From contig NZ_RZHE01000006.1 in the NCBI RefSeq assembly GCF_003989825.1, positions 248,001-312,000 on the forward strand: 64,000 nt of DNA. Reading direction: 5' to 3'. This DNA is from Vreelandella populi. Its GTDB lineage: Bacteria > Pseudomonadota > Gammaproteobacteria > Pseudomonadales > Halomonadaceae. The notes beneath the pieces were generated by a model, which was given only the letters and a program-made list of their open reading frames with translations, had not been told where the DNA came from and ran no database searches. The position numbers and the translations under genes were made by a program. Below are positions 34,182-42,214 of this stretch, piece after piece (positions within the stretch are counted from its first letter, which is position 1; the number at the start of each line of letters is the position of its first letter).

Positions 34182-34240
34182 CTGATACTGCTTTCTTGGC
34201 AATTCACTTGCCAGGGACGCTGTATCAGGGGCTTTTTTTT
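34177..34240 (+). terminator. Leader attenuator terminator of the nirBD operon
   Basis: A 12-bp stem with one G-U pairs 34177-34188 with 34222-34233. It encloses an inner 6-bp hairpin (TGGCAA/TTGCCA, about 34198-34214) and is followed by eight T. It lies 115 bp before the first gene of the operon, so unregulated transcripts would stop here. Confidence 0.85.
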
Positions 34241-34354
34241 GTTGGTGTTTTTTTCAGCGCTGCGTCACGACAACATTTACTGTGGCACGTTTTTATAGAC
34301 AGATATTTATAGCCAGGCATTTGCAGCCAAGCGCTAAACAGTAAGGAGCAACCT

Positions 34355-35638
34355 ATGATCGCTATCTCTCGGTGCTCGTCTGATGATCACTTAGTCATTA
34401 TCGGCAACGGCATGGCAAGCCATCGATTGCTAGAGGCCGTCGTTAAATTGCCTCATCGACCCAAGCAGATAACGGTGATTGGCGCTGAAGCATCTCCCGC
34501 CTATAACCGGATACTGCTCTCGCCACTGCTCGCCGATGAAATGCCGCCTAGCGCCCTCTCATTAAGAGATACGCAGTGGTATGCCGAGCAAGGTATTACC
34601 CTGCACCTTAATGAACGTGTGCTGAAGATTGACCGTGAAAAGCAGTGTGTAGTAACCAGCTGCCGCACGCTAGCTTATGACCGCCTGGTGATTGCCACCG
34701 GCTCACGCCCGACGCTACCTGAGGTACCCGGCATTGGCCTGAACGGCGTGTATGGGTTTCGTACTCTGCAAGATGCCGACACGCTCGCAAAGCTTGCCCT
34801 ACAGGGCGGCGAGTGTGTCGTGGTCGGCGGCGGCCTGTTGGGGCTCGAGGCCGCTGAGGGGCTTCGCAAGCGGGGTGCCAGCGTCAGCGTTCTACAGCGC
34901 GGCGAGCGATTAATGAATCGTCAGCTGGATAGCATGGCCGCTGGGCTGCTTGAAACGACGCTTGCCCAGCGTGGCTTAAATATTTTCACTCATGCACGCA
35001 TCAGCCACTTTGAAGACGACGGTGCTGGCAGCTTAGCCGCAGTTGTACTGGAGGATGGCCAGCGCCTGCCTGCCCGGAGCGTCATCGTGGCAACTGGCGT
35101 TACGCCTAACGCAGAACTGGGCCATCAGGCAGGCCTGGCAACGCAACGCGCCATTATGGTTGATGACACGCTCACCACCTCAGACCCGCGTATTCACGCA
35201 TTGGGTGAATGCTGCCAGTTCAAGCAGCACACTTACGGCTTGGTCGAGCCGATCTGGCGCCAGGTAGATGTCTTAGCCAACACGCTTTGTGGCGATGGCA
35301 GCGCCCGCTACCGTGAAGCTCCGACCGCGACCAAGCTTAAAATCAGCGGCGTGGCCCTCTACGCGTTTGGCCCCACCGAGGCTGCGCCAGAGCATGAAGT
35401 ACTGCATTACAGCGATCTGGAAAGCGGCGATTACCGCCGCCTGTTACTGCGCAACGGCCAGCTGGAAGGCGCCGTGCTATATGGCGACACCCATTCCGGC
35501 CCCTGGTATTTCGCCCAGGCGCTGGCCAAAACCGACCTGGGTGCCTGCCGCCAGGCGTTGCTGTTCGGTGAAGCCGATGCCAACGCCCTGCTTCTTGATA
35601 ACCCGCCCACTCCCTTATCGACGCTGGAGGCAGCTTAG
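34355..35638 (+). CDS. FAD/NAD(P)-dependent oxidoreductase, nitrate reductase electron-transfer subunit
   Basis: A 427-residue flavoprotein. The N-terminal FAD-binding motif is LVIIGNGMASHRLLEAV (near 13-29), the ATGSRPT motif is near 113, and the central NAD-binding motif is CVVVGGGLLGLEAAEGL near 152. It resembles the N-terminal half of NirB and the small NADH-oxidising subunit that feeds electrons to NasA in Klebsiella (NasC) and Bacillus (NasB). It is first in the operon with nirB, whose ATG follows 2 bp after its stop. AAGGAG lies 7 bp before ATG. Naming differs between organisms, so no symbol is given. Confidence 0.88.
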   Translation: MIAISRCSSDDHLVIIGNGMASHRLLEAVVKLPHRPKQITVIGAEASPAYNRILLSPLLADEMPPSALSLRDTQWYAEQGITLHLNERVLKIDREKQCVVTSCRTLAYDRLVIATGSRPTLPEVPGIGLNGVYGFRTLQDADTLAKLALQGGECVVVGGGLLGLEAAEGLRKRGASVSVLQRGERLMNRQLDSMAAGLLETTLAQRGLNIFTHARISHFEDDGAGSLAAVVLEDGQRLPARSVIVATGVTPNAELGHQAGLATQRAIMVDDTLTTSDPRIHALGECCQFKQHTYGLVEPIWRQVDVLANTLCGDGSARYREAPTATKLKISGVALYAFGPTEAAPEHEVLHYSDLESGDYRRLLLRNGQLEGAVLYGDTHSGPWYFAQALAKTDLGACRQALLFGEADANALLLDNPPTPLSTLEAA

Positions 35639-35640
35639 CC

Positions 35641-38151
35641 ATGTCCACCACTTCTAAACGCAACGTGGTTATTATTGGTAACGGTATGGTCGGCCACCAT
35701 CTGGTCGAGCAGTTGGTTGAAAACGGCGCCCTGGCGCAGATGAACGTCACCGTGTTTGGCGAAGAGCGCCACCGCGCCTATGACCGCGTGCACCTTTCTG
35801 AATATTTCAAAGGCCGTGACGCCGAAGCGCTGGCCCTCTGTGATGCCGATTACTACGCAAGCCATGGCGTTACGTTCAATAGCAGCGAAGCAGTGGTATC
35901 CATCGACCGCGTGGAAAAAACGGTTTCCACCGAGCGCGGCCATTACGCCTATGATCACCTAGTACTGGCCACCGGCTCCTACCCCTTCGTGCCGCCCATT
36001 CCTGGTAATGATCGCGAAGGCTGCTTGGTTTATCGCACGCTGGATGATCTCGACGCCATCCGCGATGCAGCGCAAAGTGCGGCCACCGGCGTAGTAGTAG
36101 GTGGCGGTCTGTTGGGTTTGGAAGCGGCCAACGCGCTTCGCGGTTTGAATCTGGAAACCGCGGTGATCGAGTTCGCCCCACGCTTGATGCCCATGCAGGT
36201 GGATGCTGAGGGCGGCGAGCTGCTGCGCGAAAAAATCGAAGCGCTCGGCGTTCAGGTACTGACCGAGCGAGCCACCCAACGCATCGAAGACGGTGAGGCA
36301 AGCCGCCATCGCATGGTCTTTCAGGATGACAAGATACTGGAAACCGACCTGATCGTGTTCTCGGCGGGTATTCGCCCGCGCGATCAACTTGCCCGAGAGT
36401 GCGGCTTGGAGGTCGGCGAACGCGGCGGCGTGGTGATCAACGATCAGTGCCAAACCAGCGACCCGGCGATTTTAGCCATTGGCGAAGTCGCGCTCTGGAG
36501 TAAGAGCATTTTCGGCTTGGTGGCGCCTGGCTATCAAATGGCTAAAACAGCGCTTTCGACGCTCACCGGTGGCGATACTTCTTTTGCCGGCGCTGATATG
36601 AGCACCAAGCTTAAACTGCTGGGTGTGGACGTAGGCTCAATTGGCGATGCCCATGGCAATCAGAACCCCGGCGCGCGGATGTTTCGCTACCTTGACCCAC
36701 TTACCCAGATTTACCGCAAGATGGTGGTCTCAAGCGATGGCAAGAAGCTCTTGGGCGCTATGCTGGTGGGCGATAACAGCGTCTACGATACCCTGCTTCA
36801 GTACTACGCCAACGGTATCGAGCTGCCCAAAGAACCCGCCTCATTGATTTTGCCGCAAAGCGGCGCCGCCCCGGCGCTTGGCCCGGACGCCCTGCCGGAA
36901 ACGGCGATGATCTGCTCGTGCCATAACGTGACCAAGGCCAGCATTTGCGCGGCCATTGACGCAGGCGCCAGCGACTTGGGCGCGGTAAAAAGCGATACCC
37001 GCGCCAGCACCGGCTGCGGTGGCTGCGCATCGCTTTTGAAAAGCGTGGTGGATCACGAGCTGGCCGCACGCGGTGTTGCGGTGGACAAGTCGATTTGCGA
37101 ACACTTTCAGCACACCCGCCAGGAGCTTTACGACATCGTGCGCGTCGAGGGAATAAAGACCTTCAGTGAGCTGATCGAGAAGCACGGCGCTTCGGGCACA
37201 CACCATCTGGGCTGCGATATCTGCAAGCCCGCCGTAGGCTCCATTCTTGCGTCCTGCTTTAACGAGCCGATTACCGATGCCGCGCATATTCCGCTGCAGG
37301 ATACCAACGACACCTTCATGGCCAATATGCAGAAGAACGGCACGTACTCGGTAGTACCGCGTATTGCAGGTGGGGAAATCACACCGGATAAATTAGTGGT
37401 GCTGGGACAGGTAGCGCAAAAGTATGGCCTTTATAGCAAGATCACCGGCGGTCAGCGGATTGACCTATTCGGCGCCCGCCTGGAAGACCTGCCCGATATC
37501 TGGGGCGAGCTGATCGCTGCCGGCTTTGAAACCGGCCACGCCTACGGCAAGTCGCTACGTACGGTTAAATCCTGCGTGGGCAGCACCTGGTGCCGCTACG
37601 GCGTGCAGGACAGTGTGGGCATGGCGATCAAGCTTGAGAACCGCTACAAGGGCCTGCGCGCACCGCATAAGATCAAGTTTGGCGTGTCCGGTTGCACCCG
37701 CGAATGCGCCGAAGCGCAAAGTAAGGATATCGGGATTATCGCCACCGAAAATGGTTGGAATCTCTACGTCTGCGGCAACGGCGGGATGCGCCCACGCCAT
37801 GCAGAGCTGTTTGCCACCGACCTTGATGACGAAGCGCTCTACCGCACCATTGACCGCTTTTTGATGTTCTACGTACGCACCGCCGACCGCTTGCAGCGCA
37901 CCTCGGTATGGCGGGAAAACCTGGAAGGCGGGCTGAATTACCTTAAAGAGGTGATTCTCGACGACAGCCTGGGCATGGGCAAGGAACTGGAGCGTCAGAT
38001 GCAAACCGTGGTGGATAACTATCAGTGTGAATGGGCGGGCGCCATTAGCGACCCGGACAAGCTCAAGCGTTTTAGAAGCTATGTCAACGACAGCCGCCCG
38101 AACCCATCAATCATCATGACCAGTGAGCGCGGCCAGCTACGGCCTGCCTAA
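35641..38151 (+). CDS. nirB: Nitrite reductase [NAD(P)H], large subunit
   Basis: An 836-residue multidomain enzyme. It has an FAD domain (VVIIGNGMVGHHLVEQL), an NAD domain (VVVGGGLLGLEAANAL), and a BFD-type [2Fe-2S] site with Cys425, Cys427, Cys459 and Cys462. The ferredoxin-like half-domains follow, then siroheme/[4Fe-4S] ligands Cys645, Cys651 (C-X5-C), Cys685 and Cys689 (C-X3-C). It reduces nitrite to ammonium in the cytoplasm with NADH. GGAGG precedes ATG. It works with NirD downstream and needs siroheme from the CobA pathway encoded across the divergent promoter. Confidence 0.97.
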   Translation: MSTTSKRNVVIIGNGMVGHHLVEQLVENGALAQMNVTVFGEERHRAYDRVHLSEYFKGRDAEALALCDADYYASHGVTFNSSEAVVSIDRVEKTVSTERGHYAYDHLVLATGSYPFVPPIPGNDREGCLVYRTLDDLDAIRDAAQSAATGVVVGGGLLGLEAANALRGLNLETAVIEFAPRLMPMQVDAEGGELLREKIEALGVQVLTERATQRIEDGEASRHRMVFQDDKILETDLIVFSAGIRPRDQLARECGLEVGERGGVVINDQCQTSDPAILAIGEVALWSKSIFGLVAPGYQMAKTALSTLTGGDTSFAGADMSTKLKLLGVDVGSIGDAHGNQNPGARMFRYLDPLTQIYRKMVVSSDGKKLLGAMLVGDNSVYDTLLQYYANGIELPKEPASLILPQSGAAPALGPDALPETAMICSCHNVTKASICAAIDAGASDLGAVKSDTRASTGCGGCASLLKSVVDHELAARGVAVDKSICEHFQHTRQELYDIVRVEGIKTFSELIEKHGASGTHHLGCDICKPAVGSILASCFNEPITDAAHIPLQDTNDTFMANMQKNGTYSVVPRIAGGEITPDKLVVLGQVAQKYGLYSKITGGQRIDLFGARLEDLPDIWGELIAAGFETGHAYGKSLRTVKSCVGSTWCRYGVQDSVGMAIKLENRYKGLRAPHKIKFGVSGCTRECAEAQSKDIGIIATENGWNLYVCGNGGMRPRHAELFATDLDDEALYRTIDRFLMFYVRTADRLQRTSVWRENLEGGLNYLKEVILDDSLGMGKELERQMQTVVDNYQCEWAGAISDPDKLKRFRSYVNDSRPNPSIIMTSERGQLRPA

Positions 38152-38177
38152 TCATCATCATTTCAAAGGGATACTCC

Positions 38178-38567
38178 ATGACCGCTACCGCAATGAAGCA
38201 CGCGCCTTTTACGCAAAGCAGGAAGGCACCGACCGGCCAGAAACTATGCAGCAGAACCGATCTGGTCGCGTTTTCCGGCGTCGCTGCCTGGCTGGAAACG
38301 TCTCAGGGGGCAAAGCAAATCGCGCTGTTCTACTTGCCAGGCCACGAGCGTGAGCTTTACGCCATTGACCATCACGACCCGTTTTCCAACGCTAACGTCA
38401 TCGCCCACGGCATTGTGGGCGATATAAAGGGCGCCACTGTGGTGGCTTCACCCCTCTACAAACAGCACTTTCGTTTGGAAGATGGCCAGTGCCTGGAAGA
38501 TGAAAGCGTCAAGCTCCCCACCTGGAAGGTGAGCTTTAAAGGGGCTGATGTGTGGATTGAGGGTTAG
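38178..38567 (+). CDS. nirD: Nitrite reductase, small subunit
   Basis: A 129-residue Rieske-fold protein lacking the Rieske Cys/His cluster ligands, as expected for NirD. It retains YAIDHHDPFSNANVIAHGIVG and PLYKQHFRLEDGQCLED. It is the partner of NirB, beginning 26 bp after it with AAAGGGA as ribosome-binding site, and closes the operon before a convergent hairpin. About 20 extra N-terminal residues are basic and probably disordered. Confidence 0.93.
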   Translation: MTATAMKHAPFTQSRKAPTGQKLCSRTDLVAFSGVAAWLETSQGAKQIALFYLPGHERELYAIDHHDPFSNANVIAHGIVGDIKGATVVASPLYKQHFRLEDGQCLEDESVKLPTWKVSFKGADVWIEG

Positions 38568-38602
38568 CACTAAGAAACAGCACTGATGAACAATACCTAT
38601 CT

Positions 38603-38630
38603 GCCAAGCCGCTTAAGCAAGCGGCTTGGC
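38603..38630. terminator. Hairpin between convergent nirD and the solute-binding-like gene
   Basis: A perfect 12-bp stem (38603-38614 with 38619-38630) with a 4-nt loop in the 72-bp gap. There is no T-run on either side; it probably acts as a transcript end or stabiliser for both genes. Confidence 0.55.
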
Positions 38631-38639
38631 GAACACCGG

Positions 38640-39374
38640 TTAAGCGCTGGGTGCAACCGCCGCCCCTTGAATACCATGCTTTTCCAACAAACGGGCCACT
38701 TCGCCTTCCGCTTTGACTTCTTCAATAAACGCCGACAGAAACGCAGCGGCTTCGGGCGAACGTGCCTTGGGCACGCCCATAGCCTGCTGAATCATCATGA
38801 AATGGCCGGGGAGCAGCCGCATGCCGCCAAACTCTTCGATACCGGCTTCCAACTGCTGCTTGACGCCTGCGGCGATATCCAGCTGATGTTCCCGAAAGAA
38901 CTCCACCACTTTGGGCGAAGTAGGAGCTCGGACTAATTCTGCGTGTTCAATCGTGCGGCTAAGGTACAGGTCGTAGGCGCTGCCCTTACCCACCACGATA
39001 CGCTGTCCGGAGCGGTCTACCTCCTCCTGGGTCGTGATCGGTGAGTCGTCACGCACCAGGTAACAGCCTTCGATCAGCACATAGGGCGCGGTAAACTGAA
39101 TATGTTCGCCGCGTTTGGGGTCTACGGCAAAAAAGCCCATATCGGCTTTTTCATCGCTGACGACCGCCACCGCTTCACCGGCCGTTGGGTAGACCTGAAG
39201 CTCAAGCTCTACCTCTAGCCGCTTGGCAATCAACCTGGCCAGGTCGACCGAGACACCGTAGGGCTGGTCCTGGCCGGCCTCGATACCCGCGAGAATCGGG
39301 TTGCCGACGTTGATTGTGGTTCGAAGTACACCGGTGGGTGCCATAATGGCACGCAGCGTCGATATCTCACTCAT
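38640..39374 (-). CDS. Family 3 solute-binding-like protein without signal peptide
   Basis: A 244-residue protein with the SBP_bac_3 fold: PYGVSVDLARLIAKRLEVELELQ near residue 39, then DMGFFAVDPKRGEHIQFTAPYVLIEG near 77-102. The N-terminus (MSEISTLRAIMAPTG) is hydrophilic. The start is fixed by GAGGA before ATG 39372-39374, and the ten codons upstream in frame do not make a signal peptide either. No permease or ATPase gene is adjacent. It could be a cytoplasmic amino-acid-binding or cyclohexadienyl dehydratase-like protein. It is followed upstream by an alpha/beta hydrolase gene with its own terminator. Confidence 0.8.
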   Translation of the reverse strand: MSEISTLRAIMAPTGVLRTTINVGNPILAGIEAGQDQPYGVSVDLARLIAKRLEVELELQVYPTAGEAVAVVSDEKADMGFFAVDPKRGEHIQFTAPYVLIEGCYLVRDDSPITTQEEVDRSGQRIVVGKGSAYDLYLSRTIEHAELVRAPTSPKVVEFFREHQLDIAAGVKQQLEAGIEEFGGMRLLPGHFMMIQQAMGVPKARSPEAAAFLSAFIEEVKAEGEVARLLEKHGIQGAAVAPSA

Positions 39375-39435
39375 TGGCTTATTCCTCAGTGGCTTTATTA
39401 CCAAGCTTCACTATACGGGTTTCCTGAGCGCCATC

Positions 39436-39460
39436 AAAAACGCCGCCCAGGTAGGCGGCG
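39436..39460 (-). terminator. Intrinsic terminator of the alpha/beta hydrolase gene
   Basis: A 7-bp GC stem (39441-39447 with 39454-39460) with a 6-nt loop, followed on the minus strand by TTTTT (plus 39436-39440). It lies 20 bp after the hydrolase stop. Confidence 0.8.
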
Positions 39461-39480
39461 CTAGCAGCAAAGCAATATCG

Positions 39481-40317
39481 TTAACTTTCGAGAAAGTCGA
39501 TCAGCGCTTTATTAAACTCATCAGCATGGGTTGCGTTAATCGCATGCGGGCCGCCTTTGATGACATGCGTTTTCGCTTTGGGTAAAAACTCTGCGGCACG
39601 CTGACCGCTGACCTCGAACGGCACGATCTGATCGCCGTCGCCATGAAGTATCAGCGTAGGTACATCGATCTTGGGCAGATCTTTGCGAAAGTCGGTATAG
39701 CTAAATGCCTTTACACATTCATAGGTTGCCAGCGGCGAGGCGAAGGCGGCGATATCGCGATGATAGAGCCGATTGGGCTCGCTGATTAAATCGCTGTTCT
39801 CGGCGGTTGAGAAAAAATCCTTGGTGAAGTCTTCCAGAAAAGCGATTCGATCACCGCTAACACCTTCCAAAAATCCATTAATGGTAGCGTCATCCAACCC
39901 GCCATCCGGGTTATCGTCTGCCTTATAAAGGTAGGGCGGGACGGCGGCGGCAAATACGCCTTTTGTCACGCGGCCAGTGCCGTAGCTTCCAAGATAACGG
40001 GCTACTTCACCACCGCCCATGGAGAAACCCACCAGCGTGGCATCGTGGAGATCAAGCGTATCAATCAGCTTTTTCAAGTCGGCGGCTAACGTATCGTAGT
40101 CGTACCCGCCGTCTGCCTGGGTGGACCCACCAAACCCACGGCGGTCGTAGGTTATGACCTTATAGCCCGCCTTTACCAATGCGGGTACCTGCTTTTCCCA
40201 GGAGCGGCCGCTTAGTGGCCAACCATGGATAAGTACCACGGGCTTACCTGCACCGTATACTTCGTAATAAAGCTCTACCGGCGTACCTTGCTCCGTGCCG
40301 ACGCTCAGCATAGGCAT
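39481..40317 (-). CDS. Alpha/beta hydrolase, non-haem chloroperoxidase/arylesterase type
   Basis: A 278-residue hydrolase. The oxyanion segment is VLIHGWPLSGRSWE near residue 28, the nucleophile is Ser99 in VGFSMGGGE, the acid is Asp in LILHGDGDQIVP, and the His is in GGPHAINATH. The YDRRGFGGS motif is typical of cofactor-free haloperoxidases and esterases (Est/CPO group). The physiological substrate is unknown. GGGAGGG lies 8 bp before ATG. Confidence 0.88.
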   Translation of the reverse strand: MPMLSVGTEQGTPVELYYEVYGAGKPVVLIHGWPLSGRSWEKQVPALVKAGYKVITYDRRGFGGSTQADGGYDYDTLAADLKKLIDTLDLHDATLVGFSMGGGEVARYLGSYGTGRVTKGVFAAAVPPYLYKADDNPDGGLDDATINGFLEGVSGDRIAFLEDFTKDFFSTAENSDLISEPNRLYHRDIAAFASPLATYECVKAFSYTDFRKDLPKIDVPTLILHGDGDQIVPFEVSGQRAAEFLPKAKTHVIKGGPHAINATHADEFNKALIDFLES

Positions 40318-40426
40318 TGTTAATCCCTCCCGTTGGCGTATGTTTGTCCATTAATGTGTTTAAAGGTTAGTACACGTTATTACCACTTACCAAAAGACGC
40401 TCAACCCGTATGGGAACAGTTTGAGC

Positions 40427-40987
40427 TTACGGGCATTCAACCTTTTCCCTCAACGCACATTGATACACCACGCAATCCAGGCGCTGATCGGCCACCTGAG
40501 AAAAAGCCGCCAGTTTATCAACTACTGTGAACTTCGCTTTTTCCAGCACGCGCTGAGCCGCCTTGTTTTCAACGGAAACGGTTGCTGTCAGCGTATCCAG
40601 CCCATAAACACAGCGCGCCTCTTTCATCAGGTGATTAAGCGCCTTGTGGGCGATCCCCTGCCCGCAGGCGTTTTCAGCAAGGCGATAGCCGACCTTCGCG
40701 CTGCCCTGATCAATATCGCGCAGATTGGCGCGCCCGATAATGACGCCTTTATGGCGAATAAGCTGGGGGCTCATACGGCCCTGAGCATTGAGTGCCAGAC
40801 ACTCGACAATATGCTGTGAGACGCCATGCGGGGTATAAAACTGCTCCCTGCGCGCTTCGATATGTTGCTCAAACCATGCCCTCTCTGCGGTCTCAAATGC
40901 CAACAGCTCAAAGGCATCTTCAGGGGTTAACAGGCTGAAGGCTAAATCCCTGGCATGACGAATACATACATCTATTTGTGGATACAT
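40427..40987 (-). CDS. GNAT acetyltransferase, RimJ/RimL-like
   Basis: A 186-residue acetyltransferase. The core is VIIGRANLRDIDQGSAKVGYRLAENACGQGIAHKAL near residues 82-117, containing the Q-x-x-G-x-G/A-like CoA loop. The C-terminal TLTATVSVENKAAQRVLEKAKF is typical of the ribosomal-protein or drug acetyltransferase branch. Substrate unknown. It is divergent from the CDF-family gene, with 98 bp between. Confidence 0.85.
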   Translation of the reverse strand: MYPQIDVCIRHARDLAFSLLTPEDAFELLAFETAERAWFEQHIEARREQFYTPHGVSQHIVECLALNAQGRMSPQLIRHKGVIIGRANLRDIDQGSAKVGYRLAENACGQGIAHKALNHLMKEARCVYGLDTLTATVSVENKAAQRVLEKAKFTVVDKLAAFSQVADQRLDCVVYQCALREKVECP

Positions 40988-41085
40988 CGCCGTTCGTCCT
41001 TGTAGGCGCAGCTATCGTTAGTGAATAGGCCATCAATATTGCTATGCTTGCGTGTTCCACGACTGGCGTTGGAGCCACGATTTTC

Positions 41086-42021
41086 ATGAAAACAGAAGTA
41101 CGCACGCTGGCATTTTCTGCCTTTATGGCGCTATTGATCGGCTGTGCCGGTATTACCGCGACGCTAGCCTCCAATTCCCAGGCTATTTTGCTCGACGGGT
41201 TATTTAATCTAATCTACTTTAGTGTAGCTTTAGTGACGATCAAGGTAAGTAAATTAGCCAGCCGCCCTGATAGTGAATCCTACCCCTTTGGTTACAGCTA
41301 CTTCGAGTCGCTGGTCAACCTGTGCAAAGGGCTACTGATTCTAGGGGTATCCATCTTTGCGCTGGTAGATGCCATTGCCGCTCTTCTGACAGGCGGACGG
41401 GAAATTGTCGCTGGCCTTGCCGTTATCTATGCGTTATTTGCAACAATTGCTTGCTCTGTCACCGCGTGGGTAATGCACCGCAGTCAGCGCTATACCCATA
41501 GCCCGCTGATTACTGCCGATAAACTCAACTGGGTAGTCAATAGCATCATTTCCGCAGCGGTACTCGCGGCATTTTGTATGGTGGTGGTGTTTGAGCAGTT
41601 GAACTGGAACACCTTCGTGCCATATATCGATTCGGTGTTGGTCATTGCGGTCGTCGTGCTGTGTCTGGGCGTCCCCGTACGCATGGCGTCTCAAGCGTTG
41701 AAAGAGCTGCTTAACAAGACGCCGGAAGAAGCGATTGCCATGCCCGTGCGTGAAGCTATCAAGCGGGCTCTGGCAGGCACACATACCCAGGAAGTGCGCG
41801 TACGCATGGTTCGGCCTGGGCGACTGCTTTATGTCATGGTTCATGTTGTGCTTGCTGATGAGGGAGCGGCCACCTCATTAAAGGCGCAAGACGCCCTACG
41901 GGTACGTATTGATGACGAGATACGCCGCTGCTACTCTCCGGTTGTATGCGATGTGGTGTTTACCGCGAATACGCACTGGGCAGCACCGTCTTGTGGGTTA
42001 TTGATTAACAAGACGCCTTAA
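41086..42021 (+). CDS. Cation diffusion facilitator-family membrane protein with degenerate metal site
   Basis: A 311-residue protein with about six membrane helices and a C-terminal cytoplasmic domain of about 95 residues, the CDF layout. The usual metal ligands are largely lost. In TM2 the D-x3-D pair reads Asp37...Asn41. In the 2-3 loop both histidines are tyrosines (Tyr66, Tyr70 around PFG). In TM5 the H-x3-D pair reads Asn148...Asn152. It may transport something other than zinc or iron, or couple differently. ATG 41086 has GGAG about 12 bp upstream; an earlier in-frame ATG lies at 41044. Confidence 0.85.
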   Translation: MKTEVRTLAFSAFMALLIGCAGITATLASNSQAILLDGLFNLIYFSVALVTIKVSKLASRPDSESYPFGYSYFESLVNLCKGLLILGVSIFALVDAIAALLTGGREIVAGLAVIYALFATIACSVTAWVMHRSQRYTHSPLITADKLNWVVNSIISAAVLAAFCMVVVFEQLNWNTFVPYIDSVLVIAVVVLCLGVPVRMASQALKELLNKTPEEAIAMPVREAIKRALAGTHTQEVRVRMVRPGRLLYVMVHVVLADEGAATSLKAQDALRVRIDDEIRRCYSPVVCDVVFTANTHWAAPSCGLLINKTP

Positions 42022-42156
42022 GAACTGCTCTTAAATACCCCAGTTAAGGGCTACGCATTCCGGTACTCCTGCCCGGGAATGCGACAACACCCTGGCTGTG
42101 CCTTAATGTTGCTTATATACAGAATCCGAGAGCCAAAACATTTATTGCAGCGTTAA

Positions 42157-42181
42157 CATAAAAGGCGCCCAGAGGCGCCTT
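42157..42181 (-). terminator. Intrinsic terminator of the sugar dehydrogenase gene
   Basis: An 8-bp stem (42162-42169 with 42174-42181) with a 4-nt loop, followed on the minus strand by TT and further T/A. The 193-bp gap to the convergent CDF gene contains nothing else obvious. Confidence 0.75.
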
Positions 42182-42214
42182 CTAATAACAGCGGTTAACT
42201 TAGCTGTTGATAGC

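Noticed and set aside
34283..34298. TGGCACGTTTTTATAG just before the first gene of the nirBD operon, resembling a -24 element.
   Set aside because: There is no GC at the -12 position, and a start here would bypass the attenuator.
38178..38240. The possibility that NirD is a catalytic Rieske protein.
   Set aside because: The Cys-x-His and Cys-x2-His cluster ligands are absent, as is normal for NirD.
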